A stretch of DNA of 64,000 bases, from positions 62,001-126,000 of the forward strand of contig CANMWA010000006.1 in NCBI GenBank assembly GCA_947501475.1. Direction: 5' to 3'. Below, one piece after another: positions 14,805 through 24,462 of this stretch. The DNA comes from an uncultured Aquimarina sp. GTDB lineage: Bacteria; Bacteroidota; Bacteroidia; Flavobacteriales; Flavobacteriaceae. Every line of letters begins with the position of its first letter. Position 1 is the stretch's first letter. The notes beneath the pieces are model-generated. The model worked only from the letters and a program-made list of their open reading frames with translations. It had not been told where the DNA came from and did no database searches. Made by a program: the position numbers and the translations under genes.

Positions 14805-17564
14805 CTAACTTGACCTATATTCTGAAGGTGTACAATTATACATTTCTTTAAAACAACTATTGAAATATGTTATAGTACTAAAACCTACCTTGTATCCAAT
14901 TTCTGAAATAGTAAGATCTACATTTTTTAGTAACAATGCAGCCCATTTTAGGCGTTCTTTACGGATAAACTCCGTAGTAGAAAATCCAGTTAACGCGCCT
15001 AACTTTCTGTGCAATTGCATACGACTCATTCCCAGTAATTGACTGAACTCTTCTGCGCTAAAAGAAGAATCTTCTAGTTTTTCATTTAAAATAGCTTCCA
15101 CTTTCAATAAAAATTGCATATCCCTGGATGTGGTTGCAATCTCGGCAGGGCTAAAGACAGATCCTTGGCTATATCGATCTCTCAACTTTTGACGAAGTTT
15201 GATGATATTTTCTACTTTGGTAATTAATACACGAGTACTAAAAGGTTTAACAATATAATCATCTGCTCCGGTTTTAATTCCCTTTAGCTCATTTTCTTCA
15301 CCAACTTTTGCAGTAAGTAAGATGATTGGAATATGACTGGTACTTTCATTATCTTTTAACTCTTTGGTAAGAGTGATACCATCTTTTATGGGCATCATTA
15401 TATCAGAAATTATAATATCAGGAATATATGCTAAGGCTAAATCGATTCCTTCTTGGCCATTAGAAGCCAATTTAATTTGGTATTGATTTTTAAAAGTATT
15501 TTTAAGGAACATCCTGAGATCTTTATGATCCTCAACAATGAGTAATATGGGCGAATTTTCATTACCCTCCTTCTGTAGTGAATCATTCTTAGTCGCTACT
15601 TCCAGTTCTTTTGTCAAATTGAACTGTTCATTATTACTATTTCCTCTAATTTCTGAATTCAAAAAATCCTTTCTATCTATAGGTATATGCACAAAAAAAG
15701 TGGTCCAACCATTGGGTTCACTTTCTACCTTGATTGTACCTTTATGTAGCGTTACCAACTCTTTTACAAAAGCCAATCCAATTCCATTGCCCTGCTCATT
15801 TTCATTCACCTGATAAAAACGTTCAAACACTCGATCAGTCTGTTCTTTTGTAAGTCCTTTCCCTGTATTTTTTACAGAAATTTTTAGTACACTTTTATGA
15901 ATAGAAGCATCACAAATGATAGTGCCTTGTTCTTGCGTATATTTAAATGCATTCGACAACAGGTTTGTAATTATCTTTCTTAAAACTTCATCATCATACC
16001 AAACGTAAGTTCCTTTTCCGATATTTACTGAATAATTTAGTTGTCTTTGAATGGCGCTAGGTCTAAATTGAAGGGCGGTGATGCTAAGTAAATCTAAAAT
16101 ATTTCCTTGAGATATCTGTAATTTGCGACTTCCCGATTCGATTTTAGAAATATCAAGTAATTCATCTACCAAGCGCAGAAGTCTGTCACTATTACGCTGT
16201 ATCATTTCAAAATTAGCACGATCTGTTTCTGATAGTTCTTTATTTTTTAGTTTCTTTTCAATGGGTGCAGTAATCAATGTAAGAGGTGTTCTAAACTCAT
16301 GGGTAATGTTGGAATAAAAATTAGATTTCAGAACCTCCATTTCTTTTTGCTTTTCTGCCTCAGAAATTACTTTATTCTTTTTTAAATCCAGATAAGAGAG
16401 AACACTCATAAATATGATAGTCTCTAATACAACAATAGGTAAAAAAATAAAAAAATTTATTTTTGCTGCAATAATATACCCTATGGCCAAAAAGAGCCCT
16501 CCGATGATTATGATCTTGGTTTCCGGAGTTCCTTTTTTTATGAGCGCATATAAGGCACTTACAAGATTTGTAATCGAGAAGATAACCATAGTTATACCCA
16601 TAAGTTGTATATGAACATTGGTATGTGGAAAAACTGAAATGAAAATATAGTATAATATTATAAATCCTATGAAGATATAAATAGACCAACTAAATACTCT
16701 ATTTAGTTTCTTGTAATTATTTTTCATATCAATAAATGACCTGAAAAAGAACATATATGCCAACTGCGCTAATAGTTGGCCATTTTGATTGAAATAAAAA
16801 TATAAAGCAGGTTTTATATCCGCATAGATATTATAGAAATAAAAACTTCGATATCCATAATTAAATATGAGGCAAAACATATATATGCTATAGAAAAGAA
16901 AATATATTTTTTGGGTAATTACATAATGAAGTAACACAAAAACAAAAGAAATGATCATCATTCCTATGAGAGCTGCATATAAAAACTCATTAGACTCATA
17001 ACTAAGCTTTGAATCTTTGAAGACCTTCTGGAGGTGTAATGGTATTGTATTATAGGTTTCTATTTTAATATTCGAGTTTAGATTTTCTGTACCATAAAGT
17101 GTCTTGGGAAAATTTTTGAAATAAAAAGACTTGGTAAAATCAACGTCTATAGCCTCAACGATGATACTATTTGCCTCATAGAATTCTGCTAAAGGTCCAT
17201 TAAAAATCAAAAGTCCCGCTCTATAGGTATTAAATCCTCCCGATTTTTGAGGAACAAACAATACAATTTCATCAGAATCTGCAAAAACAATACTCATAGT
17301 TTTGAATAGATTCAGACTATCCACCTGTAATTGAAATCGACTCCAATATTCTTTTTGTATCTCTTCTCTATTAAAATCAGAGTTTCCAAAGGGTAGTTTA
17401 GTAATTTTTTCAACTGGTAAATAACCCTTTGTTAAAGGTTGTTCATGTCGATCAGGTCGTATGTTATATAAGTTATCTGATTCTACCTTTACTATTTCCT
17501 GAGCAACTATGCTAAGTTGGAAAAGTAGAAAGACAAAAAACACCAAAATGCGTGACTTGATCAT
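14805..17564 (-). CDS. One-protein two-component regulator (7TMR-DISM sensor, HisKA, HATPase, REC, AraC HTH)
   Basis: 919 residues. After a signal peptide there is a periplasmic 7TMR-DISMED2-type beta domain (about 30-180), seven transmembrane helices (about 193-395), HisKA with phospho-accepting H422 in SNITHEFRTPL, HATPase with N-box ITNLLSNAFKY and GNGIGLAFV, a receiver with D721 in IISDIMMP, and a C-terminal AraC-type HTH (LLGMSRMQLHRKLGALTGFS; IGYKVGFSTITYFNSCFK). Such hybrids sense a carbohydrate or other ligand outside and switch genes directly. No obvious polysaccharide-utilisation target adjoins it. No helix-turn-helix residue is missing, and the protein looks intact. Confidence 0.93.
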   Translation of the reverse strand: MIKSRILVFFVFLLFQLSIVAQEIVKVESDNLYNIRPDRHEQPLTKGYLPVEKITKLPFGNSDFNREEIQKEYWSRFQLQVDSLNLFKTMSIVFADSDEIVLFVPQKSGGFNTYRAGLLIFNGPLAEFYEANSIIVEAIDVDFTKSFYFKNFPKTLYGTENLNSNIKIETYNTIPLHLQKVFKDSKLSYESNEFLYAALIGMMIISFVFVLLHYVITQKIYFLFYSIYMFCLIFNYGYRSFYFYNIYADIKPALYFYFNQNGQLLAQLAYMFFFRSFIDMKNNYKKLNRVFSWSIYIFIGFIILYYIFISVFPHTNVHIQLMGITMVIFSITNLVSALYALIKKGTPETKIIIIGGLFLAIGYIIAAKINFFIFLPIVVLETIIFMSVLSYLDLKKNKVISEAEKQKEMEVLKSNFYSNITHEFRTPLTLITAPIEKKLKNKELSETDRANFEMIQRNSDRLLRLVDELLDISKIESGSRKLQISQGNILDLLSITALQFRPSAIQRQLNYSVNIGKGTYVWYDDEVLRKIITNLLSNAFKYTQEQGTIICDASIHKSVLKISVKNTGKGLTKEQTDRVFERFYQVNENEQGNGIGLAFVKELVTLHKGTIKVESEPNGWTTFFVHIPIDRKDFLNSEIRGNSNNEQFNLTKELEVATKNDSLQKEGNENSPILLIVEDHKDLRMFLKNTFKNQYQIKLASNGQEGIDLALAYIPDIIISDIMMPIKDGITLTKELKDNESTSHIPIILLTAKVGEENELKGIKTGADDYIVKPFSTRVLITKVENIIKLRQKLRDRYSQGSVFSPAEIATTSRDMQFLLKVEAILNEKLEDSSFSAEEFSQLLGMSRMQLHRKLGALTGFSTTEFIRKERLKWAALLLKNVDLTISEIGYKVGFSTITYFNSCFKEMYNCTPSEYRSS

Positions 17565-17976
17565 GATTAAGTTGGTTTTGTAAATGAAATCAGCTCTGTT
17601 CTGATATCAATTAGAACATTATTTCTTTGAATGTTTCTACTAATTTATACTTTTTTAGCAGGTGTAGTTGTGAATTTATAAAAAAACAAATAATTTAATA
17701 AGAAAATCGAAATGCAACCTGAAGAGTCTAACATGTGACCTTTGGATTATGAGTTTGATGATTCAATATTGGAGAGGAAGTGGAACATAATTACATATGT
17801 TTTTTTATAGAATATTGTTATTTTTATACGAGGGTCATATATGTCCTTTAGATGATTATTCCTGAAAATTAGAAAGAATCCTAAATTTTCTCAATTAGAT
17901 TTAGTTTTATAGCTGTTTTTGATTAAGGTTTAAATATCTGTAAAAAATGTTTATTAACCTTTAAATAACTGCATGA
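17565..17976. other. Divergent intergenic region, nothing specific seen
   Basis: Lies between the starts of the hybrid regulator (minus) and the beta-helix gene (plus), so both promoters should be here. I see no convincing -33/-7 pair, operator or coding trace. Confidence 0.4.
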
Positions 17977-18963
17977 ATGGAAGAGAAAAATATTACAGAA
18001 TTCGGCGGTATAGGAGATGGAGTAACTGATAATACAGAAGCTTTTGCTAAGGCTGTCAATTACTTTAAATCGACTGGTGGATTACTAAAATTTCCACCGG
18101 GAAATTATCATTATTTATCAATGCCCAATTTGGCCATTGCAAATTTTAAGATTGAAGGATCTGGATCAGGAATAACAAATTTGATATATAATAGTAATGG
18201 AACAGCAATTACTATAGATGCTTTTGATAAGCCTATAGATGTACCACCCTTTTTAAATAATTTAAAAATTGAAGGAATCTCAATTATCGGAAAAAATATG
18301 CTTATAGGTTTGTTTGCCAGAGGTATGGCAAGAAGTTCTTTGAGAGATATTAGGATAAATGGAACTAGTGGAGCTAATGGGACTTGTGCTTTTTGTTTTG
18401 AAGGGTGTATGCTCAACAAATTTGAATCTCTTATTACTTCTTATGTAGATGGAAATGTCCCATATCATGGCTTCTTTTTAAAACTTGGAAGAAGAAGAGG
18501 GACCAGTGTGGGAGGATGTTCTAATAACATTTTTGAACATTGGTATGCAGAAGGAAATCAAATAGGGTTACAGATGGGCATAGTCAATAATCAAAATGGA
18601 GGGGATCAAAATGTATTCCTTGGAGGTTCAGCAGAGAATTGTAGGAAATATGGTATTATTTTGGGGAAAGATTGTAGATATAACAGTTTTATGGGAAGTG
18701 GCTTCGAAAATAAGAATATTGAATTTTCGGATATTTCCGACCAAGGACAATTCACTAGATATATAGGATGTTATTCTTCACATGGAACTATTCTACAGGG
18801 TACTGGGATAAAAATTTCAGGAGGTTATTATGAAAGAATTGAAATTAGAAAATCTGCAGATTCATGTACAATCGAAGATGTTAAACTAAACCACTGGAAT
18901 ACAGGAAATGGAGGTTTTTATGATAGTGGTGTCAATACTAGAACATTTAATGTTAAAAACTAA
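17977..18963 (+). CDS. Right-handed beta-helix protein of pectate-lyase-3/tailspike type
   Basis: 328 residues beginning MEEKNITEFGGIGDGVTDNT. The motif ITEFGGIGDGVTDNTEAFAKAV is the classic N-terminal cap of the Pectate_lyase_3 family (GAxGDGxTDDTxAxxxA), followed by GGLLKFPPGNY and glycine/asparagine-rich beta-helix coils. There is no signal peptide, unusual for a secreted polysaccharide lyase; phage tailspikes and some capsule or exopolysaccharide proteins have the same architecture without one. It is monocistronic on the plus strand. Confidence 0.8.
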   Translation: MEEKNITEFGGIGDGVTDNTEAFAKAVNYFKSTGGLLKFPPGNYHYLSMPNLAIANFKIEGSGSGITNLIYNSNGTAITIDAFDKPIDVPPFLNNLKIEGISIIGKNMLIGLFARGMARSSLRDIRINGTSGANGTCAFCFEGCMLNKFESLITSYVDGNVPYHGFFLKLGRRRGTSVGGCSNNIFEHWYAEGNQIGLQMGIVNNQNGGDQNVFLGGSAENCRKYGIILGKDCRYNSFMGSGFENKNIEFSDISDQGQFTRYIGCYSSHGTILQGTGIKISGGYYERIEIRKSADSCTIEDVKLNHWNTGNGGFYDSGVNTRTFNVKN

Positions 18964-19137
18964 TGGGCAATTTTCAAGATCTTTTATTCCTCCTAATAAT
19001 TGTAAATATCATCTAAAAAAATCAGTCAAAAAGTTCGAATTCTGAAATCTTGGGGTCACTACAAGCAGAAAAATTGGATTTAACCGAAATAGGTTGAACT
19101 TTTTCAATCTGAATAATAAAAAATGGTTTATAATCAT

Positions 19138-19169
19138 AAAAAAAGACCGTTTAAAAAAACGATCTTTTT
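19138..19169 (-). terminator. Terminator of the cold-shock gene
   Basis: AAAAAGACCGTTT (19140-19152) pairs with AAACGATCTTTTT (19157-19169) with one mismatch. T runs occur on both strands, so it may work in both directions. It lies 43 bases past the csp stop. Confidence 0.6.
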
Positions 19170-19211
19170 ATAATAAGATTTTATCTATTAAAAGATAAAT
19201 ATTATTTAGAA

Positions 19212-19406
19212 TTAATCAATAACTTCTACATTAATTGCATTTAATCCTTTATTTCCTTGTTCAGTTTCATACTGTACTTTATCATCTTCTCTAATGTCAT
19301 CTCTTAAACCAGAATTATGAACAAAAATGTCTTCACCTGTTTCTGATGATTTGATAAATCCGAATCCTTTTGAATTGTTGAAAAATTTTACTACGCCTTC
19401 TTGCAT
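19212..19406 (-). CDS. Cold-shock protein (CSD)
   Basis: 64 residues, a single cold-shock domain with RNP1 KGFGFI (residues 13-18), RNP2 DIFVH, and the usual start MQEGVVKFFN. It binds single-stranded nucleic acid and acts as an RNA chaperone in the cytoplasm. It is monocistronic with a terminator behind it and a long upstream non-coding stretch, consistent with a regulated 5' leader. Confidence 0.95.
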   Translation of the reverse strand: MQEGVVKFFNNSKGFGFIKSSETGEDIFVHNSGLRDDIREDDKVQYETEQGNKGLNAINVEVID

Positions 19407-19768
19407 CTTTATTTAATTTTAAATTATTAATTATTTTTTCACAATAAAGAATATCCTAATTAAGAAAAGCATACTAAAAAATTATAAATGAAATTGTAAA
19501 AACAATTAATATAACTTAAAACACTATTGAAAAAGTAATTGTAAAAATAAAATTGGAAAGAAGAGAAGAAACTCGAAAAAACTAATTGTACTATATACTA
19601 CCTTAAAACTCTATAGGAATCTTTTATTGTGGTGTAAACGTACAACATTTATCTAATGCTAACTAATATTTTAATATAAAAGTTACTTTACAACAATCAA
19701 ATAGATGAATCAGATTCCTGAATACGCAAGCATAGAACTTCCTTATTATTTTCTTAGATACAAGTTGG
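19407..19768. other. Leader/promoter region of the cold-shock gene
   Basis: About 360 bases, very AT-rich, with no coding trace. Long structured 5' leaders are typical of cspA-type genes, but I cannot point to a specific stem or promoter here. Confidence 0.35.
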
Positions 19769-20725
19769 TTATCTTCCATGTAACTCCATATTAGGTAAGT
19801 CATTAAGGTCTTTTACATAAAAATCTAAAAAGCTTTTGGTTTGGGCAAAAAACTCTTTTCGGAACTCCCTTATTCCATGATCAGCTCCTTCGAATAAAAT
19901 ATAGCGCACAGGATGTTTATATTCATATAACTTGTTTACTAACTCTAGTGACTCTGAAGCTTGAACACGCCAATCAGAACTACCATGCATTATTAAAAGC
20001 GGGGTAGTTTTACACATTTTATCTGCCCAAAATACTGCTGATCGAGCTGTAAGCTCTTTCTCTTTATTCTTACGATAATTTGGGATGAATTTCTCGTATA
20101 CGTGTTTTTCAAATTCCGGTCGATTTTCAAGTGCTTTAAAAGCATTGGCTGCACCAGCAAGAACAATAGCAGCCTTGAATTGACAAGATTCTTTAAGAGC
20201 AAGATATGTCATCATACCACCTCTACTAGCACCTTCAATACCTATTCTTGAAGTATCTGCATTATCAATTTCATCTAAAGTATGCACGAGATTTAGAACA
20301 TCATTTAAGTCTTTGCCTCCTACTTCTTCTTTTCCTTCGCTACCACTATTTCCTCGATATTGACCAGCCACTACGACGTATCCCCAGCTAGCAAGTTTTC
20401 CCAAAAAGAAGCCTACCCCAGTTTCATTCCATTGTCCAAATTCACCAGTTCCTCCTCGATTTGAAATAATACAAGGAAAACTACCTTCCTGAATCGGTTT
20501 GGCTATAAAACCTTTAATTTTAAGAGAATCGGATAGATAGGTAATTCTAAAAAACTCAATATTTTTAAGAGCCTTAATCATTGTTGAATCAGCCTTATGA
20601 ATTTTGGTAATGGTTGAATCGCTTAAAATTAACCTTTCTTTTTCTATAATCTTCCCATTCTGAGAATGAGAAAGAAAACACTTAAAAAAAGTTAAAAGTA
20701 GAAGTATTGTTAGTTTATATCTCAT
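19769..20725 (-). CDS. Secreted alpha/beta hydrolase, prolyl-oligopeptidase-like (S9 type)
   Basis: 318 residues with an N-terminal signal peptide (MRYKLTILLLLTFFKCFLSHSQ). The alpha/beta-hydrolase fold shows the oxyanion segment ISNRGGTG, the nucleophile elbow GIEGASRGGMM, the acidic residue in IMHGSSDWRV and the catalytic histidine in EGADHGI. It has no beta-propeller, so it is a short peptidase or esterase rather than full-length POP. It is periplasmic or exported. It ends a minus-strand run behind folE with a 30-base gap. Confidence 0.85.
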   Translation of the reverse strand: MRYKLTILLLLTFFKCFLSHSQNGKIIEKERLILSDSTITKIHKADSTMIKALKNIEFFRITYLSDSLKIKGFIAKPIQEGSFPCIISNRGGTGEFGQWNETGVGFFLGKLASWGYVVVAGQYRGNSGSEGKEEVGGKDLNDVLNLVHTLDEIDNADTSRIGIEGASRGGMMTYLALKESCQFKAAIVLAGAANAFKALENRPEFEKHVYEKFIPNYRKNKEKELTARSAVFWADKMCKTTPLLIMHGSSDWRVQASESLELVNKLYEYKHPVRYILFEGADHGIREFRKEFFAQTKSFLDFYVKDLNDLPNMELHGR

Positions 20726-20755
20726 TATTGGGTTTTATGTTACGGCATACAACAT

Positions 20756-21427
20756 TTAAGCTACATCAAAAGGTTTATTTACAACCTCTAAGAATTCTTT
20801 TCTAGTATCAGATTCAACAAACTTTCCTCTATATTCGATTGTAGTTGTGAAACTACTTTTATCTTTAATTCCTCTTGAGGAAACGCAAAGATGTTTAGCC
20901 TGTATTACTACAATGACATCTTCAGTTCCTAAGGTTTGCTGCAAATCTTTTAGAATCTGTAAGCAAAGTCTCTCCTGTACCTGAGGACGATGAGAATAAT
21001 AATCAACTAACCTATTGATCTTAGACAATCCAATTACTTTATTTTTTGGAATATACCCTACATGTGCAGTACCCACGATTGGAAGGAAATGATGTTCACA
21101 AGAAGAATCAATATTGATGTTTTGCTCTACTAACATCTTATTGTATTGATATTTATTCTCAAAAATGGAAGTTTTTGGACGGTTTTTAGGATTTAAACCA
21201 TAAAAGAGTTCCTTTACATACATTTTGGCCACTCTATAGGGGGTTCCCGAAAGACTATCATCTGTTAAATCTAATCCTAACTCCTTCATGATTTCCGAAA
21301 AATGATATTGTATATTTTGAATCTTATCATCATCAGATGTATCAAAAGCATCTGCTCGTAAAGGCGTTTCTGTTGAATTGGAAATATGGGCATCTCCAAT
21401 ATATTCTATTTCATTTCTAGTGCTCAT
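20756..21427 (-). CDS. folE: GTP cyclohydrolase I (type IA), linked to MerC
   Basis: 223 residues. Converts GTP to dihydroneopterin triphosphate, the first step of folate and other pterins. The zinc ligands are present (the Cys of SSCEHHFLPI and of HLCVSSRG) together with the substrate motif GLSKINRLVDYYSHRPQVQERL. The gene lies 6 bases behind the MerC gene and so shares its promoter, which carries a Zur-like operator. A GTP cyclohydrolase under zinc control is a known theme (usually the zinc-independent type IB); here the type is the zinc-dependent one, which is odd. Confidence 0.93.
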   Translation of the reverse strand: MSTRNEIEYIGDAHISNSTETPLRADAFDTSDDDKIQNIQYHFSEIMKELGLDLTDDSLSGTPYRVAKMYVKELFYGLNPKNRPKTSIFENKYQYNKMLVEQNINIDSSCEHHFLPIVGTAHVGYIPKNKVIGLSKINRLVDYYSHRPQVQERLCLQILKDLQQTLGTEDVIVVIQAKHLCVSSRGIKDKSSFTTTIEYRGKFVESDTRKEFLEVVNKPFDVA

Positions 21428-21433
21428 GATAAA

Positions 21434-21838
21434 TTAATTTGTGCAGCATTTCTCATTGTTACATCTACAATACTTTTGATTGTAAAAATGTAGGCTAATT
21501 AAAAAAACAGCAATAACATACATATACTCTTCAGCTAATGGTACAAGATCTAGTTTTTCATTAATTACAATTGCGAATAGAAGAGACCAACATATCCAAA
21601 AAATATACTTTAGTTTTTGATTTGAAGTGGTTTGAGTAGTTCTATATATAGCTAAAAAAGATAGTCCTAAAAAAATAAAATCTAAAGATTTCCACCAAAA
21701 GGGATGAGTTCCTTCAGAAATTATCAATCCTGTATGCGCTAAAAATAAAAAAGGAGTTGCTAAGCAGTGTACTAAGCATAAGCTACTGGCTATAATCCCT
21801 AATGTATCAGGGTTACTACGTATGTGTAAAATGTTCAA
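21434..21838 (-). CDS. MerC-domain membrane protein
   Basis: 134 residues with four transmembrane segments (GIIASSLCLVHCLATPFLFLA; SLDFIFLGLSFLAIYRT; YIFWICWSLLFAIVI; YMYVIAVFLISLHFY). The metal-binding cysteines are CLVHC in the first helix and a cysteine-rich tail CRCNNEKCCTN. In mercury operons MerC transports Hg; in Flavobacteriia this family stands in zinc-regulated loci, and the operator upstream supports a role in zinc or other divalent metal handling. It is cotranscribed with folE. Confidence 0.85.
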   Translation of the reverse strand: MNILHIRSNPDTLGIIASSLCLVHCLATPFLFLAHTGLIISEGTHPFWWKSLDFIFLGLSFLAIYRTTQTTSNQKLKYIFWICWSLLFAIVINEKLDLVPLAEEYMYVIAVFLISLHFYNQKYCRCNNEKCCTN

Positions 21839-21864
21839 AATAAAAGCGTATATTTTAATGAGGG

Positions 21865-21902
21865 CAAAGATACTATATATTTTACAAATGCAACTTTGTT
21901 GC
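21865..21902 (-). promoter_or_regulatory. merC-folE promoter with a Zur-like operator over its -33 element
   Basis: On the minus strand, -33 TTG (complement of 21891-21893), an 18-base spacer and -7 TATCTTTG (complement of 21865-21872). The inverted repeat GCAAC-TTT-GTTGC at 21890-21902 covers the -33 element, so a bound repressor would block the polymerase. The same arrangement with the same spacing recurs at 24689-24726. Confidence 0.7.
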
Positions 21903-21946
21903 GTTAATAAATTTATTTATTTTTGAACAATAAACCAAAATATAAA

Positions 21947-22048
21947 CAGATCAGGTAGTAGAAGTTACTGGAATACTGGAACTGAATACAGATGATGTAG
22001 ATCACTGTAATTATATATTAAAAGAAGCAACAGCTAAATTGGTACAGT
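21947..22048 (+). pseudogene. Short coding remnant downstream of the operator
   Basis: An open plus-strand frame without a start reads VVEVTGILELNTDDVDHCNY and then ILKEATAKLVQ before a stop. It looks like real protein but I cannot name the family. It lies just beyond the Zur-like box on the side opposite merC, so it may be the end of a lost zinc-regulated gene. Confidence 0.35.
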
Positions 22049-22108
22049 AAGTTGAATAAAAATTATACATTAGTTGTTAGAAAAAGAATTCATCAAGTTT
22101 TATAATCA

Positions 22109-22903
22109 ATGAATAAAATAACATATCATAATTGCTTCCTTAAAAACATATTTTTCAAAAGTTTCTTTTTACTCACATTTATAATAGTGCTCTCATCTTG
22201 TCAGAAAAAGGTACACCTTGTACAAGTAGAAGGGGTAAGAATTGACATAAATGATACAACTCCTGATCATCCAGATATAGAGGCTTTTATCAAACCATAC
22301 AGAGCACACGTAAATAAGACTTTAGATAGTGTTTTGGCTTATGCACCACAAACATATTCCAAAAGAGATGGAATCTTAAATACTGCTATAGGTAACTTAA
22401 TGGCCGATATTGTTTTGGAACAAGCCAATCCTTTTTTTCTATCAAAGACTAAAAATACAATTGATATGGTACTACTAAACCACGGCGGAATACGAGCACC
22501 AATCCCAAAAGGTAATATTACGGCACGTACAGCCTATCAGGTGATGCCATTTGAGAATAGTATTATAGTCGTTGAAATGAAAGGTACCCATATTAGAAAA
22601 CTGATTACCTATTTACAAAAATCTCGAACAGCACATCCTATTTCGGGATTAAAATTGATTGTTGATAGAAATTTTGATATAGTTAAAGCTTTGATCAGGA
22701 ACAAAGAAATTAAAGATGAAGAGCTTTATTTTGTGGCAACTAACGATTATCTGTATCACGGAGGTAGTGAGATGTATTTTTTTGAGCACGCTGAGAAAGC
22801 GCATAAGCTACATTACAAAATTCGAAATGCAATGATCGACTATTTTAAAAAGGTAGATACGATCTCACCAATAATAGATGATAGATTTTTGCAAGTTAAT
22901 TAA
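22109..22903 (+). CDS. 5'-nucleotidase C-terminal domain lipoprotein
   Basis: 264 residues with signal peptide and lipobox (LTFIIVLSSCQKK, Cys 31). The body matches the 5'-nucleotidase C-terminal substrate-binding domain (NTAIGNLMADIVLEQA; DMVLLNHGGIRAPIPKGNIT; VMPFENSIIVVEMKG; LYFVATNDYLYHGGSEM). It is followed 11 bases later by the gene for the catalytic N-terminal domain, so the normally single protein is split and the domain order on the chromosome is reversed. The two products probably combine at the cell envelope to hydrolyse nucleotides. Confidence 0.85.
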   Translation: MNKITYHNCFLKNIFFKSFFLLTFIIVLSSCQKKVHLVQVEGVRIDINDTTPDHPDIEAFIKPYRAHVNKTLDSVLAYAPQTYSKRDGILNTAIGNLMADIVLEQANPFFLSKTKNTIDMVLLNHGGIRAPIPKGNITARTAYQVMPFENSIIVVEMKGTHIRKLITYLQKSRTAHPISGLKLIVDRNFDIVKALIRNKEIKDEELYFVATNDYLYHGGSEMYFFEHAEKAHKLHYKIRNAMIDYFKKVDTISPIIDDRFLQVN

Positions 22904-22914
22904 CAAATATAGAA

Positions 22915-23829
22915 ATGAAACGAAGAGAATTTGTAAAACATACAGCGTTAACAGCAGGTTTGATGACTATTGGAGGAGTTAGTTTATCATCTTTTTCTGC
23001 TAGCCAAGCAAAAAAAATAACGATTTTACATACAAACGATGTACATAGTCATATAGATCCATTTGGTCCTGAAGAAGGCAGGAATTCTAATAAGGGAGGT
23101 GTTGCACGAAGAGCAATCATTATTGAAAGTATCAGAAAAGAGAATCCAAATACATTACTGTTAGACGCAGGTGATATTTTTCAAGGAACTCCTTATTTTA
23201 ATTTTTATGGAGGCGAACTAGAGTTCAAGTTGATGAGTATGCTTAAATATGATATCGCAACTATAGGTAATCATGATTTTGATAATGGTATTGAAGGATT
23301 ACATGCGCAAATGCCTTATGCTGGATTTAAATTTGTTTCTGCCAATTATGATTTTTCTAATACGGTAATGGATACGTTTGTTAAACCTTATGAAATAATA
23401 ATAAAAGATACTATTAAGATAGGAATATTTGGTCTGGGAATAGCACTGGAAGGATTAGTAATGAAAGATCTATATAAGGAAACTAAATATCTTAATCCTA
23501 TAGATATTGCTCAGGATATGAGTGCCATATTAAAAAATGAGGAAAAATGTGATTTGGTTATATGCTTATCTCATTTAGGATATGATTATAAAAATGAAAC
23601 AAATAAAGTAAGTGATTTGAGTCTTGCCAAAGCTACAGAAAACATTGACCTTATCATCGGGGGACATACACATACCTTTCTTAAAGAACCTACTGTAGTA
23701 AAAAACAGAAAAGACAAAGATGTACTTGTAAATCAAGTTGGTTGTTATGGTTTATATTTAGGAAGAATAGATTTCTATTTTGATAGCGAAAAAAGTAAGG
23801 TTTCTAAAACAAACGTGATTGCAGTTTAG
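22915..23829 (+). CDS. 5'-nucleotidase metallophosphatase domain protein with Tat-type signal
   Basis: 304 residues. An N-terminal RR motif (MKRREFVKHTALTAGLMTIG) looks like a Tat signal, which would export a folded metalloenzyme. The calcineurin-like phosphoesterase signature is complete: LHTNDVHSHI, LLDAGDIFQGTPY, IGNHDFDNG, LSHLGYD, IIGGHTHTF. It lacks the C-terminal substrate domain, which is supplied by the gene just upstream. Confidence 0.88.
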   Translation: MKRREFVKHTALTAGLMTIGGVSLSSFSASQAKKITILHTNDVHSHIDPFGPEEGRNSNKGGVARRAIIIESIRKENPNTLLLDAGDIFQGTPYFNFYGGELEFKLMSMLKYDIATIGNHDFDNGIEGLHAQMPYAGFKFVSANYDFSNTVMDTFVKPYEIIIKDTIKIGIFGLGIALEGLVMKDLYKETKYLNPIDIAQDMSAILKNEEKCDLVICLSHLGYDYKNETNKVSDLSLAKATENIDLIIGGHTHTFLKEPTVVKNRKDKDVLVNQVGCYGLYLGRIDFYFDSEKSKVSKTNVIAV

Positions 23830-23925
23830 ATGTATTTTATTTATTAATAATTACTTTTTTTCATAGTGTATATTATTTAATTAATCCGAATATTTTTTTA
23901 GGATATGAGATGATGATAGTAGTAT

Positions 23926-24462
23926 CTAGTTAGGAGATAATTTACTATATAGCAGAGCTTTTTTTTCGATTATTCTTGGGGGATAAAAAATTCGATTCTT
24001 GGGATGATATACAAAACTCTGTATACTAATTATATTTTTTTTTAGGGCTTTTCCAAGTATAGGAGTTTCTATAATATGCTTTTGTTGTCTTTGTAGATGG
24101 CGAGATGCAAAAAGCATTATTCTTAAAATCGGATGACTTTGGTTTAGGAAATAATCTGGCAATGTCCTATCCATTTGTAATAAAGTTTCACTAACATTAA
24201 AAAAAGGTTCAATTTCTGGCTCAAGAACTTCTCTATAGAAAATATTAGTGTATTTTGTTATAAAAATAACTTGAGTAATTTTTTGATTCTCTATTAAGGT
24301 AATAAGACTTTGCTGAGTATCAATATCCCACCTAAAATTAGCCCCGAGGGCTGTATAGAAAAATGCTTTACTACTACAACTTTGTCGTAAAACACTTTCT
24401 AAATTGTCTGTTGGGCAAATCATAAACAGACAGTTGCTGGATTCTAATTTATTAAAAATCAT
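23926..24462 (-). CDS. Uncharacterised protein next to truncated merC (possibly carbonic-anhydrase-like)
   Basis: 178 residues, no signal peptide. The part KAFFYTALGANFRWDIDTQQ and LITLIENQKITQVIFITKYTN alternates strand and helix in the way of beta-carbonic-anhydrase-like folds, but the usual zinc ligands are not evident, so no enzyme is claimed. It starts inside the stop region of the truncated merC (4-base overlap) and is therefore under the same Zur-like promoter. A zinc-related role is inferred from context only. Confidence 0.6.
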   Translation of the reverse strand: MIFNKLESSNCLFMICPTDNLESVLRQSCSSKAFFYTALGANFRWDIDTQQSLITLIENQKITQVIFITKYTNIFYREVLEPEIEPFFNVSETLLQMDRTLPDYFLNQSHPILRIMLFASRHLQRQQKHIIETPILGKALKKNIISIQSFVYHPKNRIFYPPRIIEKKALLYSKLSPN

